Assembly (NCBI GenBank): GCA_916381525.1
Contig: CAKAEH010001426.1
Span: 186,001-250,000 of the forward strand
Source: Cercopithifilaria johnstoni
Taxonomy: Eukaryota; Nematoda; Chromadorea; Rhabditida; Onchocercidae
Reading direction: 5' to 3'
Length of the DNA stretch: 64,000 bases
Position numbers and translations under genes: made by a program. Under the pieces are notes generated by a model, which saw only the letters and a list, made by a program, of their open reading frames with translations, had not been told where the DNA came from and made no database searches. Positions 63,000 through 64,000 of the stretch are shown one piece after another. Each line of letters starts with the position of its first letter. Position 1 is the first letter of the stretch.

Positions 63000-63136
63000 G
63001 ACATATATTCTTGAACCACTATTTGATGGAATTTTAAAGTAACTCATTCCTAAACTCGGGCTTTTATTAATGCCATTGTTCGGACTTGTAGTGAAGTTAT
63101 TGGAACAGTTATAAAATAAATATGGAGAAAATGATG
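63000..63136 (-). CDS. Probable internal exon of the same right-hand gene
   Basis: Two leading bases then 45 open codons, bounded by an acceptor-like GATAG before 63136 and a donor GTATGT after 63000. The peptide is Ser/Asn-rich (NCSNNFTTSPNNGINKSPSL, then SYFKIPSNSGSRIYV). It ends in phase 0, while the exon at 62294-62409 needs phase 1, so at least one exon between them is unassigned. A GC-richer island at 62571-62652 is a candidate for it. Confidence 0.35.
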
Positions 63137-64000
63137 CTATCGTCGAGAACACAGACGTTATATTTCATTTGTAATAGGTATCTAAGACAAGTTAATATGT
63201 GAATAAGGAGTCCATAGAAAAAGAAAATTTAAGCGCTTATTTCAAAAACCTAGAAAAAAGGAAGAAATTATAAATAAAAGAAAAATAAAAATAATATTCT
63301 TAATATCAAAATGGCTAACAAAAATGACCACTAAAAGTGGGCGATTGGATCAATATAATTTAATGTTTTACAGCTATAAAATGAGAAAAAAGTAAACATA
63401 AAATTGATTGAAGATATTCATTACGTCAAATAAAATTTTAAAAATTATCTGAACATTCAAAAAAGTGGAACAGAAAAGTGAATGAAAATCAGTGATGAAA
63501 AAAGTTAAAAAAGACAGTAGAAGATAAAGGCTAAAGCAAAATAAAACGCGAGGTTCTGATCGAAATCATGTTGGGACACTAATTCTTTGAGAAATAATAT
63601 GAAATACCAAAGACTTATAGAATCATAGGGAATGATAAAAGATGAAGCATTAACAACCATTTTATACATCAGATGGTAGTAGACATATTTTGCGATGCTT
63701 TTGCTTCTTATCAATAAGTTGGAAACAAAGGAATAGATCCAAATCTCATTTCAATAAAAAAGAGAAAAATGCTACATCAGACATAATTAGATTCTATTAA
63801 ACAAGAAGCTTTTCTTCGAAAAACATTACTGTTGATGTCCAGGAGAAATGTTATATATAAAACTAAACTTGAAGCCGGATATCTGAGGGTAAAAAACAAA
63901 AAATCGGCAGAAAAAATTTGGTGAATTCGTAAGAAATTGTTGTATAACACTATTCAAATTACCAATAACATTGGAGAGACTGGGAAACTAATGAAAAACG
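63137..64000. other. AT-rich right end, no features resolved
   Basis: Probably intron of the minus-strand gene that enters from the right. No exon with splice sites was found; the minus frame at 63505-63714 is hydrophobic and AT-driven. Confidence 0.3.

Noticed and set aside
1..64000. CRISPR array, tRNA, rRNA, phage or bacterial-origin genes
   Set aside because: No regularly spaced direct repeats with unique spacers, no tRNA-like cloverleaf with a TTCGANTC box in context, and every recognisable gene has metazoan introns.

Overview
This is AT-rich eukaryotic DNA with spliced metazoan genes. Exons are mostly 50-250 bp with GT-AG junctions, introns run from about 100 bp to about 1 kb, and several start codons sit just after a 3' splice-acceptor-like site, as expected where a spliced leader is added. 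Gene content and texture fit a parasitic nematode, most likely filarial. No operon array, plasmid, phage, CRISPR, rRNA or tRNA signal was seen. Exon boundaries below were derived by hand, and reading phase was checked exon by exon.

Layout. 39-194 (+): last exon of an unidentified gene. 1442-4568 (+): mitochondrial GHITM/TMBIM5, 8 exons. 4.6-8.3 kb: AT-rich tract with minus-strand exon fragments, including a duplicated exon. 8482-10023 (-): unidentified helical protein, divergent from SAYSD1 (10672-11402, +). 12559-28277 (+): complete HEATR5B, 45 exons, 2086 aa. 29343-32999 (-): CNOT10, 11 exons. 33957-38105 (-): CYP4-type cytochrome P450, 12 exons. 38.1-43.2 kb: intergenic, with an inverted duplication and a rearranged copy of P450 upstream DNA. 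43184-48154 (+): a 1084-aa protein with a huge repetitive N-terminus and a C-terminal F-box. 48.2-53.3 kb: intergenic with tandem and inverted repeats. 53267-60956 (-): TLDc-domain (OXR1/NCOA7-type) gene. 62.3-63.1 kb (-): exons of a further gene running off the right end.

The recognisable genes are housekeeping genes and do not form one pathway: inner-membrane integrity (GHITM), AP-1/clathrin trafficking (HEATR5B), mRNA deadenylation (CNOT10), fatty-acid or xenobiotic hydroxylation (P450), oxidative-stress/V-ATPase biology (TLDc) and an ER membrane SAYSvFN protein.

The most unusual points are the repetitive F-box protein, many near-perfect short-loop palindromes of unrelated sequence, an inverted pair of exon-like sequences near 40 kb, three candidate GC-AG introns, an intron that can be retained in frame in GHITM, and a 45-codon ORF nested in a HEATR5B intron. 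I did not find a convincing new multi-gene system.
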